Source: Balneolaceae bacterium
GTDB taxonomy: Bacteria > Bacteroidota > Rhodothermia > Balneolales > Balneolaceae
Assembly (NCBI GenBank): GCA_007693745.1
Contig: REDA01000041.1
Location: 37,903 to 101,902 of the forward strand
DNA: 64,000 nucleotides
Direction: 5' to 3'
The notes under the pieces are model-generated. The model did no database searches. It was not told the origin of the DNA and saw only the letters and a program-made list of their open reading frames with translations. Both the position numbers and the translations under genes were made by a program. Shown one piece after another: positions 8,208-16,469 of this stretch; within the stretch, counting starts at the first letter, position 1, and every line of letters starts with the position of its first letter.

Positions 8208-9728
8208 TTAGGTTTGCAATTCTTCCACACGAAGAGCAGCATTCAGTATGTCAGACTCCCTGAAGACATTCCCCATAAACTGAATGCCCACAGGCAGACC
8301 GTTTGAATGAACCCCTGCCGGTACACTTACCGCACAGATACCGGCTAAATTGGCTGAAATCGTGTACACATCATTGAGATACATTTGAACGGGATCATCC
8401 AGGTTCTGCCCCAGTTTAAAAGCCGTGGTGGGCGCTGTCGGGGAGACGATGACATCGACATCTTTAAAAGCCTCTGTAAAATCCTGTTTGATAAGCCTTC
8501 TCACTTTCTGAGCTTTCGCATAGTAAGCGTCATAGTATCCGGAACTGAGCACGTAGGTTCCAAGCAGGATACGCCTCTTTACTTCTGTGCCAAATCCTTC
8601 CGTTCTCGATTTCTTGTAGAGCCTTATGAGCGGCGAATCCATGGAACTCATGGCTGCATCAACTTTCGCCGGTGAAGAAGACGCGAACTCCTTACGAATT
8701 CTCTCCTTCTCCTCCGCGAGTTCCATTTCTACTTCTTTCGAATCGGCTCTGTGGCCGTACCGGATTCCGTCATACCGTGCGAGATTGCTTGATGCTTCGG
8801 CAGTCGCAAGTATGTAATAGGTGGCGATCCCGTATCTCATGTGCGGCAGGGAGACCGGCACCAGCCGACAATTTCGGGTGGTAAGCTTCTGAAGTGTTTC
8901 GTCGATAACTGTCCTCACCTCGGGATCCAGACCCTCTCCGAAATACTCCCGGGGTACCCCAATACGCAAGGTTCTCTGCTGATCGTTCATCTCCGCCAGA
9001 TAGTCAGGAACAGGAGTATCGGACGAAGAGTTGTCCATAGGATCCTTTCCTGCGATTACACTCAGGCAGAGAGCCGCATCCGTTACATTGGCAGTAAAGG
9101 GACCAATGGAGTCGAATGAGGAGGCAAAGGCCACAAGACCGTATCTGGAAACCCTGCTGTAGGTTGGCCTGAGACCCACGACTCCGCAGTAGGATGCAGG
9201 CTGCCTGATCGAACCACCGGTGTCTGATCCCAGTGATCCGCTGCACATTCCGGCAGCCACCACCGCAGCACTGCCTCCGCTGGAGCCGCCGGTAACAAAA
9301 TCCGGATTGTGAGGATTCCTCGTGGAACCAAAAATGGAGTTCTCCGTTGATGAACCCATCGCAAACTCATCCATATTGGTTCTCCCGATCAGCAGGGCAT
9401 CCTCATCTCTGAGCCTGGATATAACGGTTGCATCATATACACTCTCAAAATTTCTAAGAAAATGACTGGCACACGTTACTTTTTTCCCTTTCTCGCAAAT
9501 CACATCCTTGATACCGAGTACCAAACCTGCAAGTCTCCCCGATTTTCCGGCTCTGATCTTTTCCTGAATGCGCACGGCATTCTTCCTTACATCCTCTTCA
9601 TCCACGCTGACAAAGCCATTAATGAGAGGGTTCTTCTCCCTGATAGACTGCAGATAAGAATCTGCGATTTCCGGAAGCGAAGTCTGACCCGTTTTAAGAT
9701 GCTCCTGAACAGAGAGCAGATGTGTCAT
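8208..9728 (-). CDS. gatA: Asp-tRNA(Asn)/Glu-tRNA(Gln) amidotransferase subunit A
   Basis: Glutaminase subunit of GatCAB, which converts mischarged Glu-tRNA(Gln) or Asp-tRNA(Asn). It has the amidase signature with catalytic triad K74 (GIKDV), cis-Ser S149 (GGSSGGS) and nucleophile S173 (DTGGSIRQP). These are each exactly five residues earlier than the K79/S154/S178 triad of S. aureus GatA, so the active site looks intact. The length of 506 residues is slightly over the usual ~485. gatB and gatC are not in the window. The gene is 8 bp after tatA and 11 bp before the QC gene, in one operon. Confidence 0.97.
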   Translation of the reverse strand: MTHLLSVQEHLKTGQTSLPEIADSYLQSIREKNPLINGFVSVDEEDVRKNAVRIQEKIRAGKSGRLAGLVLGIKDVICEKGKKVTCASHFLRNFESVYDATVISRLRDEDALLIGRTNMDEFAMGSSTENSIFGSTRNPHNPDFVTGGSSGGSAAVVAAGMCSGSLGSDTGGSIRQPASYCGVVGLRPTYSRVSRYGLVAFASSFDSIGPFTANVTDAALCLSVIAGKDPMDNSSSDTPVPDYLAEMNDQQRTLRIGVPREYFGEGLDPEVRTVIDETLQKLTTRNCRLVPVSLPHMRYGIATYYILATAEASSNLARYDGIRYGHRADSKEVEMELAEEKERIRKEFASSSPAKVDAAMSSMDSPLIRLYKKSRTEGFGTEVKRRILLGTYVLSSGYYDAYYAKAQKVRRLIKQDFTEAFKDVDVIVSPTAPTTAFKLGQNLDDPVQMYLNDVYTISANLAGICAVSVPAGVHSNGLPVGIQFMGNVFRESDILNAALRVEELQT

Positions 9729-9736
9729 ACAGGAAC

Positions 9737-9955
9737 CTATTTTGTTTCGGCTGAATTCTTTTCAGTAGGTCGGGTCGCCTCATCCAGATCGTCCTTTCCC
9801 TTCTCAATCTCCTTCTTAATATCATCAGATGCTTTGCGGAACTCGCTGATTCCCTTGCCCAAACCTCTTGCCAGTTCAGGTATTCTCTTTGCTCCGAAGA
9901 AAAGCAGTATAACAAGCACAATGATGATCCATTCAAAACCGCCCGGCATTCCCAT
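9737..9955 (-). CDS. tatA: Twin-arginine translocase subunit TatA/TatE
   Basis: Pore-forming component of the Tat system that exports folded proteins. It is 72 residues long: one transmembrane helix (about 9-22, WIIIVLVILLFFG), the conserved FGAKRIPELAR hinge, an amphipathic helix (about 27-45) and a charged disordered tail. That is the standard TatA layout. It is the first gene of the minus-strand operon reading through gatA, QC, prmA and ppx. The ATG at 9955 is chosen because the transmembrane helix then begins at residue 9, as in the family. tatC is not in the window. Confidence 0.95.
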   Translation of the reverse strand: MGMPGGFEWIIIVLVILLFFGAKRIPELARGLGKGISEFRKASDDIKKEIEKGKDDLDEATRPTEKNSAETK

Positions 9956-10021
9956 AGTTGAACCTCTTTAATAATGATTAATTACATTCTGGCCTAAGAT
10001 AAAAAATATTTCACAGACCTA

Positions 10022-10054
10022 TTAGCAGAGTTAAAAAAAAATCTTGTAATTTTG
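10022..10054 (+). promoter_or_regulatory. Candidate Bacteroidota-type promoter of the DUF2795 gene
   Basis: TAATTTTG at 10047-10054 matches the Bacteroidota -7 element TAnnTTTG exactly. TTAG at 10022-10025, 21 bp upstream, is one mismatch from the -33 TTTG element. The transcript would begin near 10061 and leave a leader of about 80 nt before the ATG at 10142. This is a motif match only. Confidence 0.35.
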
Positions 10055-10141
10055 GTAGCTTTTTGTTTCCATAACTCATGAAAGAGTTGATCACATACAA
10101 AGAAAGAGAAATATACATAAATAAAATATAAATAAGACTAT

Positions 10142-10396
10142 ATGATTTGGACTGTAGAACTAGCAGCTGCACTCGATGAGGCTCCGTTTCCCGCATCCCG
10201 TGAAGAATTGATTGAATGGGCCGAACGCAACGGCCTTCCTCAACAGGCGATTAACAACCTCTATGAACTCGAGGAGATCGAAGACGGTGAGGAGACTACG
10301 TATGAAGGAATCGAGGATATCTGGCCAGATTACATCAGGAAAGAAGATTTTTTCCATGGAGAAGAAGATGAAGGTTTTGATTACGACGATGTCTGA
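10142..10396 (+). CDS. DUF2795-family small acidic protein
   Basis: An 84-residue acidic protein. The first 60 residues (WTVELAAALDEAPFPASREE, then LIEWAERNGLPQQAINNLYEL) resemble the DUF2795 fold, a short helical domain found in many bacteria with unknown function. The last 25 residues are dominated by Asp and Glu. No signal peptide or membrane segment is seen. It stands alone: divergent from the tatA operon, followed by a perfect 10-bp stem-loop, and 238 bp before the Omp85 gene. Its role is unknown. Confidence 0.75.
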   Translation: MIWTVELAAALDEAPFPASREELIEWAERNGLPQQAINNLYELEEIEDGEETTYEGIEDIWPDYIRKEDFFHGEEDEGFDYDDV

Positions 10397-10420
10397 TGAT
10401 ACTCTTCACTGAGTATCATC
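10395..10420 (+). terminator. Perfect 10-bp stem-loop at the DUF2795 stop codon
   Basis: GATGATACTC (10395-10404) and GAGTATCATC (10411-10420) are perfectly complementary across a 6-nt loop. The stem starts inside the TGA stop codon (10394-10396). There is no long T tract, so it is either a weak or factor-assisted terminator or an mRNA 3'-end stabiliser. Confidence 0.55.
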
Positions 10421-10634
10421 TCTTCAGTGGCACCGGCCGGTTTACCATCTGGTTATACACTTTCTCATACCCCGAATATGACTCCGGCTGCATCCCTGTT
10501 GCCTGACTCATGTCTCACATCTGCCATTTTCCGAAGGATTAAAGCGGGTTCTGTCCTCAGTTGAATCATGCGGGCAGATTTCAGAGATTTAAAGTATCTT
10601 TAGGTACTGGCCGGCTTCTTAATACAAAGTTAAC

Positions 10635-13007
10635 GTGAGACTTCTCTTTCTATCTTTTTTTTCATCCCTTTTGTTTCTTTCTCTTACGATGGCATCTTAT
10701 GGCCAATCTGCCGAGGATGCGGAGAGTGATGAGTATGAAGTAGTGAGAAAAGTCCGGTTTTCAGGAAACAGTGAAATTTCAAATCGTGTTCTGACCACTC
10801 TTGTCAGGTCGCGAACGAACCGTACTTTTCTCGGTATTCCACGTTTCACACCCTGGTATTTCATCTGGAGGGCCGTTGGGGTCGGAGAGTCACCCAGTAT
10901 TCTGGACCGGGACATTATCGCGAGTGACATAGACAGAATTATCCTCTACTATGAAAATCTGGGCTTTTTTGAGGTAAGTGTCGATACTTCAGTGATTGAA
11001 TACCGTAATAACCGATTTGAGATCTCATTCATTATTGAAGAAGGGCCCCGTTCAACCATAGAGACAGTTTCATATACCGGCCTTCCTGTTTTTGATGAAG
11101 ATTTCCCTAAAGAACCATTCTTCAGGCAGAGTCTGTTCAGAGGCAGTATGGTGAATGACTCTACATTCTCAGCCGGCAGGCCCTACAGGCTGCAGGAACT
11201 CAGGGAAGAGCAGACCCGGATCATCAACTACCTGAAGGATTACGGGTATGCAGCCGTTCAGAGAGATTCGGTCAGGGCCTTATTAAAACAATCCGAAAAT
11301 CCGAATGAATACGATGTCCTCTTTCAGATACGTCACGGAGAGCTCTACCATTTCGGTGATGTTTATGTCTCACTGTTCGGTCCGGGAGAGCTGTCCGAGA
11401 CTTTTGACGACTCACTTCGCGTTAAATACAGTGAACACCACGAGAACAGCTATTCCCTGTTTATTGAAAAGCAGGCGGAAGCTCAAACCGATTTCGCCCT
11501 TCTTCAGGAGCAGCTCCATTTTCAACCCGGATCCCTGTTCAGTCAGTCAGCCTACCTTCGCAGTGTGAACTCATTTCAGACCCTGGGGAACATGGTCTTT
11601 AACCGGTTTGGCCTGAGTGAAACGGGATCCATACCGGATTTTTCACAAAGTGAAATACCGGTCTACTTTTCGCTGCAAACCCTACCGAAGCATTCCCTGC
11701 GGGCGGAAGTATTTGGGATGAGAAGGTACGGGTTTGGTACCGGAATAGGCGCTAATTACAATAATAATAATGTATTCAGGAATGCTGAAAACTTTACACT
11801 CGGAATCAATACCAATCTTGAATATGTTCCCTCCCGGAATTTGAGTGAGATTTCTCCACGTGACGATCTGGGAAGGAGAACCTCTTCCGGAGCTGCCATT
11901 TTTCAGAGTTATGAAATTCGTGCTGAATATTCCTTGCCCCGGATCATGGCCCCCTTCAGATTTTTAACAGAAAGTGACAGGGTTGAAGGGGGAAGAACCC
12001 GTTACTCTCTTTCTTACAATCAATCCAATCAGCTCTATTTCGATATTAACACAGATATTCGGTTCAATCTTCGATATGAGCTGCGCCATACAGACCGTCT
12101 ATTCAGCTTTATTGACCTGCTCGAACTGGATGTAATCGATACAAACCCCTCTTCCCAGTTCAGAGAGAATCTTATCAATGAGTTTGGTGAGGGTTCATTC
12201 GAATTTTTGCGTATTGAACAGGATTTCAAGCCTCAGTTCTCATCTTCAGTCCGCTATACATTCAGGAGCTCAAATACAAATATAATAAAACGCGACAACG
12301 GCCATTTCAGTGAGGTTTCACTCGCATTCGCAGGCAATTTACCCTATTTGCTCGATCGTTTTGTTGTCACCCCCGGCACTCTCGAAGGTACCCTTCCCCC
12401 CCCTTTCGGAGTATCTTCAAACTCCCTCGCCTACAGTCGTTTTCTCAAACTTTCCGCGGATTACCGGCGCTATGTTCCGGTTTCAGCCAATACTGTTTTC
12501 GCCTTCAGGGTGTTCGGCGGCATTGCGCAGCCTGTAGGGAGCAGTGAAATAATTCCGCTAAACCGGCGTTTCTTTGCCGGTGGCAGCAATGATATCCGTG
12601 GCTGGAATCCCTTCCGGCTTGGACCCGGATCCATCAGTCCGGAGGAAGTTTCTATACCCGGCGGAGAGATTAAACTGGCTGTTTTCAAAGAGTTCAGACA
12701 AATTTTTTTGCGAAATGTGTTTAATGCCAACTGGCAGATCGCCTGGCATACCGACGCGGGAAATGTCTGGTATGGACCCAGGAATGTTTTCCGTGATGAG
12801 GATAATATCGACTTGCTAAGAGACGGGAAATTTTTCTTAGATTCTTTCTACGAACAGATTGCAGTGGGATCAGGAATCGGGCTTCGATTCGACTGGGATT
12901 TCCTGGTAGTCCGATTCGATCTGACCTATCGGATTCACGATCTGGAAATGGGCTGGTTCAGGAACCGTCTCTCCTATTTCAGTTTTGGAATCGGTCACTC
13001 TTTTTAA
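10635..13007 (+). CDS. Omp85-family outer-membrane protein (BamA/TamA-like)
   Basis: Outer-membrane insertase or translocator of 790 residues. A signal peptide (to about residue 24) is followed by POTRA-like domains: the first contains VVRKVRFSGNSEISNRVL at about 35-52, and more appear near 110-260. The C-terminal half (about 350-790) is the surface-antigen barrel, with the lid-loop-like stretch RRFFAGGSNDIRGWNPFRLG and a terminal strand ending FGIGHSF. The first in-frame codon after an upstream stop is GTG at 10635, so GTG is the probable start. It is more TamA-like than the ~850-residue BamA with five POTRA domains, but the exact subfamily cannot be fixed. It leads an operon with the cyclic-nucleotide-domain gene, rlmD and crtI. 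Confidence 0.9.
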   Translation: MRLLFLSFFSSLLFLSLTMASYGQSAEDAESDEYEVVRKVRFSGNSEISNRVLTTLVRSRTNRTFLGIPRFTPWYFIWRAVGVGESPSILDRDIIASDIDRIILYYENLGFFEVSVDTSVIEYRNNRFEISFIIEEGPRSTIETVSYTGLPVFDEDFPKEPFFRQSLFRGSMVNDSTFSAGRPYRLQELREEQTRIINYLKDYGYAAVQRDSVRALLKQSENPNEYDVLFQIRHGELYHFGDVYVSLFGPGELSETFDDSLRVKYSEHHENSYSLFIEKQAEAQTDFALLQEQLHFQPGSLFSQSAYLRSVNSFQTLGNMVFNRFGLSETGSIPDFSQSEIPVYFSLQTLPKHSLRAEVFGMRRYGFGTGIGANYNNNNVFRNAENFTLGINTNLEYVPSRNLSEISPRDDLGRRTSSGAAIFQSYEIRAEYSLPRIMAPFRFLTESDRVEGGRTRYSLSYNQSNQLYFDINTDIRFNLRYELRHTDRLFSFIDLLELDVIDTNPSSQFRENLINEFGEGSFEFLRIEQDFKPQFSSSVRYTFRSSNTNIIKRDNGHFSEVSLAFAGNLPYLLDRFVVTPGTLEGTLPPPFGVSSNSLAYSRFLKLSADYRRYVPVSANTVFAFRVFGGIAQPVGSSEIIPLNRRFFAGGSNDIRGWNPFRLGPGSISPEEVSIPGGEIKLAVFKEFRQIFLRNVFNANWQIAWHTDAGNVWYGPRNVFRDEDNIDLLRDGKFFLDSFYEQIAVGSGIGLRFDWDFLVVRFDLTYRIHDLEMGWFRNRLSYFSFGIGHSF

Positions 13008-13028
13008 TGATCAAACAACCACCAAATC

Positions 13029-13574
13029 ATGTTTAAAAAAAGCGATTTCCAAAAAATCAAAAGACAGGGCAGTATCGTATTCCAGTCGAGGCTTCTCTCT
13101 GAATTGTCGCCTTTGGAAAGATATGAACTCCTGCAGCTCTGCCACAGAAGGAAATATAAAGAGGGAGAGTTCATCTACTACCAGAACGATCCGGGTACCG
13201 GAATGTATTTTATTGAAGAAGGAACCGTACAGTTATCTGTACCCGGTCAATCTGACGAACAGGAACATCTCTTTTTAAAATCACTCTCCGCACCTTCCGA
13301 GTTTGGAACCATGTCGATCGGATACGACATCCGGCGACTGACAACCGCCCAGTGTATCTCCGACTGCATCCTGCTCGGCTTCTTTAAACCCGATTTTGAG
13401 ACACTTAAAAAAAGGCATCCGGAAACAGCGGTTAAGTTTCTGGAGGCAGTATCCACACGGGCGATGAAACAGCTGGAACAGTCGATGCGAAGGTTATCTG
13501 AACTGACTGACTTTCAGGATGCCTATTCCCTTTTGTATGACTCAGCTCCTGATAATTCTGATGCGATAAACTGA
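13029..13574 (+). CDS. Cyclic-nucleotide-binding-domain protein without DNA-binding domain
   Basis: A 181-residue protein with one cNMP-binding (CRP-like) beta-roll at about 30-140: LSPLERYELLQLCHRRKYKE, GEFIYYQNDPGTGMYFIEEG, then a segment around APSEFGTMSIGY in the position of the phosphate-binding cassette. A helix at about 135-165 follows. The winged-helix DNA-binding domain of CRP/FNR regulators is absent and the protein ends about 15 residues later. The canonical cassette residues (GE-x-AL, RxA) are not clear, so ligand binding is uncertain. It lies 21 bp after the Omp85 gene and 3 bp before rlmD. Confidence 0.8.
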   Translation: MFKKSDFQKIKRQGSIVFQSRLLSELSPLERYELLQLCHRRKYKEGEFIYYQNDPGTGMYFIEEGTVQLSVPGQSDEQEHLFLKSLSAPSEFGTMSIGYDIRRLTTAQCISDCILLGFFKPDFETLKKRHPETAVKFLEAVSTRAMKQLEQSMRRLSELTDFQDAYSLLYDSAPDNSDAIN

Positions 13575-13577
13575 GGC

Positions 13578-14996
13578 ATGGGAGTAAAAAAAGGAGAGAT
13601 TATTGAAGCCACCATTGACTCCACAGCGTTTAAGGGTAAAGGTGTGGCGCGATACGAAGGTATCGCTCTGTTTGTTGGCGCCACGGCTCCAGGAGACCGG
13701 ATAAGGGCTCGTATTGTAAAGAAGAAAAAGTCTCTTCTGGAGGGCAAACTAATTGAGATTCTCGAGCCTTCACCTTTAAGGATTGAGCCGCTCTGCTCAC
13801 ATGCAGATGCCTGCGGCGGCTGCACATGGCAGCATCTCGATTACAAGACCCAGATCATCCACAAAGAGCAGCATGTACGCGACCACCTGCTTCGAATTGC
13901 CGGACTGAAGGATGACATTACTCTGCCAATTATCGGGTGCGACATGCCCTTCTACTACCGAAACAAGATGGAGTACAGCTTCAGCTCCCGGCGCTGGCTG
14001 AGTCAGCAGGAGATTGAATCGGATTCATTTGTGGATGACTCAGGTTTTGCAGCCGGACTGCACGCTCCCGGTCGCTTTGATAAGATTTTGAATCTTACAG
14101 AGTGCCACCTTCAGCATCCTGTTTCCTTCAGGATCCTTGATCACGTACGCTCTTACTGCGTTCGCAACAATATTGCTCCATTCGACTCTGTGCAAAAAAC
14201 AGGATTTATGAGACACCTCGTAATCCGCAACGCACACCATACGGATGATCTGATGATAAACCTGGTTACATTTAGTGAAAACCGGGAGTACATTGAGGGA
14301 CTCAGAGACTCACTTCTGGCTCATTTTCCGGAAATTACCACCATCGTTCAGAACATCAACGACCTTCCGAATCCAACCGCAACAGGCCGATATGAACGCA
14401 TCCTGCACGGGCCGGGTATTATCACGGATAAAATCGGAAACCACTCTTTCAGAATTGATGCCAACGCTTTTTTTCAGACCAACACACTCCAGGCTGAAAA
14501 ACTTTATGATGTTGCCCGGGATTTTGCCAACTTAAAACCGGATGATCATCTTTTTGATCTCTACTGTGGCGTCGGGACCCTTACTCTGTTTATGGCTGAT
14601 CGTGTGCGTAAAGTAACCGGGATTGAACTGGTGGACGTTGCTGTGAAAAATGCTCTTCAGAATGCACACGATAACAATGTTTCAAACAGTGAATTTGTTT
14701 TAGGTGACATGAAGGATACGTTTAATGACGAATTTATCTCCCGGTATGGAAGGCCGGATTGTATTGTGACAGATCCTCCCCGATCCGGTATGCATCCGGA
14801 TGTAATCGAAAACCTGATCAGGCTGAGAGTTCCACGCCTTGTCTATGTGAGCTGCAATCCTTCCACTATGGCGCGTGATCTCAAGGAACTGAATGGTGCC
14901 TATAGCGTAGATAAAGTGCAGCCGGTAGATATGTTTCCACAAACCTACCACATTGAAGCGGTAGCACAGCTCACTGCAAGGGAGGGTTCTGTATGA
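13578..14996 (+). CDS. rlmD: 23S rRNA (uracil-C5)-methyltransferase, RlmD/RumA family
   Basis: SAM-dependent rRNA m5U methyltransferase of 472 residues. An N-terminal TRAM domain (about 5-62) is followed by an iron-sulfur cluster motif with C73, C79 and C82 (CSHADACGGC), with a further Cys near 167 in NLTECHLQ. The C-terminal Rossmann domain has DLYCGVGTLTLF (motif I), a TDPPRSGMHP motif and the catalytic Cys in YVSCNPSTMARDL. RlmD, RlmC and RlmCD are hard to separate by sequence, so the symbol is given at family level. The gene overlaps crtI by 4 bp (ATGA), suggesting coupled translation. Confidence 0.9.
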   Translation: MGVKKGEIIEATIDSTAFKGKGVARYEGIALFVGATAPGDRIRARIVKKKKSLLEGKLIEILEPSPLRIEPLCSHADACGGCTWQHLDYKTQIIHKEQHVRDHLLRIAGLKDDITLPIIGCDMPFYYRNKMEYSFSSRRWLSQQEIESDSFVDDSGFAAGLHAPGRFDKILNLTECHLQHPVSFRILDHVRSYCVRNNIAPFDSVQKTGFMRHLVIRNAHHTDDLMINLVTFSENREYIEGLRDSLLAHFPEITTIVQNINDLPNPTATGRYERILHGPGIITDKIGNHSFRIDANAFFQTNTLQAEKLYDVARDFANLKPDDHLFDLYCGVGTLTLFMADRVRKVTGIELVDVAVKNALQNAHDNNVSNSEFVLGDMKDTFNDEFISRYGRPDCIVTDPPRSGMHPDVIENLIRLRVPRLVYVSCNPSTMARDLKELNGAYSVDKVQPVDMFPQTYHIEAVAQLTAREGSV

Positions 14997-16465
14997 AACG
15001 GGCTGTAGTCATTGGTGCCGGTATCGGTGGCCTCTCAGCAGCGGCACTGCTTGCCTCCAGAGGATTTGAAACTACCCTCTATGAAAAAAATAATGCCCCA
15101 GGCGGCAAGATGCAGGAATACGTGTGGAATGGGTACCGTTTTGATACCGGCCCATCCCTTCTCACCATGCCTTTCCAGCTTGAGAAACTTTTTTCCGACT
15201 GCAACGAATCCATTGATGAATATCTCAAGATTAAAAAGCCGGATCCGCTCTGCAGATATTTTTATGAGGATGAGATCATATTTGACAACTATCAGGACAG
15301 ACGAAAAAGTGTGCAGGAGATCCGGAAATTTGCTCCGGAAGATGCAGCTGCCTATGATAAATTCCTGAACAGGGCTGAGAAGCTCTACAAACGAACAGCC
15401 AATGCTTTCATCTTTAATCCACTCTATTCCCTGAAGGATCTTTCCAGGCTGAATTTGTTTAACCTGCTCTTTATTGATGCGTTCTCTTCCGTTTCCAAAA
15501 AGGTGGATCGCTATTTCAAATCGTCCTATCTGCGCCGTTTTTTCAAACGCTTTACCACCTATAATGGTTCAAGCCCCTACCTGGCTCCTGCAACATTAAA
15601 TGTGATTCCCCATGTGGAGCTTAATCAGGGTGGATACTACGTTGAGGGAGGCCTGTATCAGATTGCAGGGGCTCTGGAGAAACTCTGTCGTAAAAAGGGG
15701 GTAACGATTTGTTATCAAACACCGGTAAAATCTGTTATCACCGACAGGAAAAAGGTGACCGGAATCGTTCTGGAGAAGGGGGAAACCGTTCAATGCGATC
15801 TTCTGTTTTCCAACTCCGACGCTACAGATACGTTACTGAATCTGCTTCCGAAGGAGGCAGTTCCGGAGAAAGTAAGAGTCAGGCAGAAAAATACCGAGCC
15901 TTCCTGCTCCGGATTTGTGATGATGCTCTGCAGCGACAGAACCTGGCCAATGCTCAAGCACCATAATATTTTCTTTTCACCTGACTATGAACTGGAGTTT
16001 CGTCAGATTTTTGAAGAGAAAAAGTTACCGGATCAGCCAACCATCTACCTGGCTAACACCTCCTTTTCAGATCAAGACCACGCTCCGGCCGGTTCTTCGA
16101 ACCTCTTTGTCCTTGTGAATGCTCCCTATCTTGACTCTAATCAAAACTGGACCTCGATCAAACAGTACTACTCCTCCTCACTAATCAGACAGCTGGAAAA
16201 AAGGGGGCTGAAAGGATTGTCAGATTCCATTGAGCATATTGAGATCATAACACCGCTCGACTTTTTGTCAAAATACCATTCCAACAGAGGCAGTATATAC
16301 GGAACCTCTTCCAATGATCGTTTCTCTGCATTCGTACGCCCCCGGAACAAGCTAAGATCTCTGAAAAATCTCTATCTTGTCGGTGGGAGCACACATCCCG
16401 GTGGCGGGATCCCCCTTGTAATTCAGTCGGCTTTTAATGCAATGTCCCTGCTGGACCGCACATAA
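14993..16465 (+). CDS. crtI: Phytoene desaturase family carotenoid enzyme
   Basis: FAD-dependent carotenoid desaturase of 490 residues. The N-terminal Rossmann fold has VVIGAGIGGLSAAALLASRG, a ribose-binding Glu in TLYEKN, and GGKMQEYVWNGYRFDTGPSL, a hallmark of CrtI-type desaturases. The C-terminal FAD signature is LYLVGGSTHPGGGIPLVIQS. It would convert phytoene to lycopene, the substrate of the CrtY encoded at 40.9 kb. CrtD- or CrtN-like desaturases share these motifs, so the exact substrate is less certain than the family. No crtB is present in the window. It is last in the Omp85-cNMP-rlmD-crtI operon and converges on the FG-GAP gene with a 4-bp gap. Confidence 0.88.
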   Translation: MKRAVVIGAGIGGLSAAALLASRGFETTLYEKNNAPGGKMQEYVWNGYRFDTGPSLLTMPFQLEKLFSDCNESIDEYLKIKKPDPLCRYFYEDEIIFDNYQDRRKSVQEIRKFAPEDAAAYDKFLNRAEKLYKRTANAFIFNPLYSLKDLSRLNLFNLLFIDAFSSVSKKVDRYFKSSYLRRFFKRFTTYNGSSPYLAPATLNVIPHVELNQGGYYVEGGLYQIAGALEKLCRKKGVTICYQTPVKSVITDRKKVTGIVLEKGETVQCDLLFSNSDATDTLLNLLPKEAVPEKVRVRQKNTEPSCSGFVMMLCSDRTWPMLKHHNIFFSPDYELEFRQIFEEKKLPDQPTIYLANTSFSDQDHAPAGSSNLFVLVNAPYLDSNQNWTSIKQYYSSSLIRQLEKRGLKGLSDSIEHIEIITPLDFLSKYHSNRGSIYGTSSNDRFSAFVRPRNKLRSLKNLYLVGGSTHPGGGIPLVIQSAFNAMSLLDRT

Positions 16466-16469
16466 ATTT

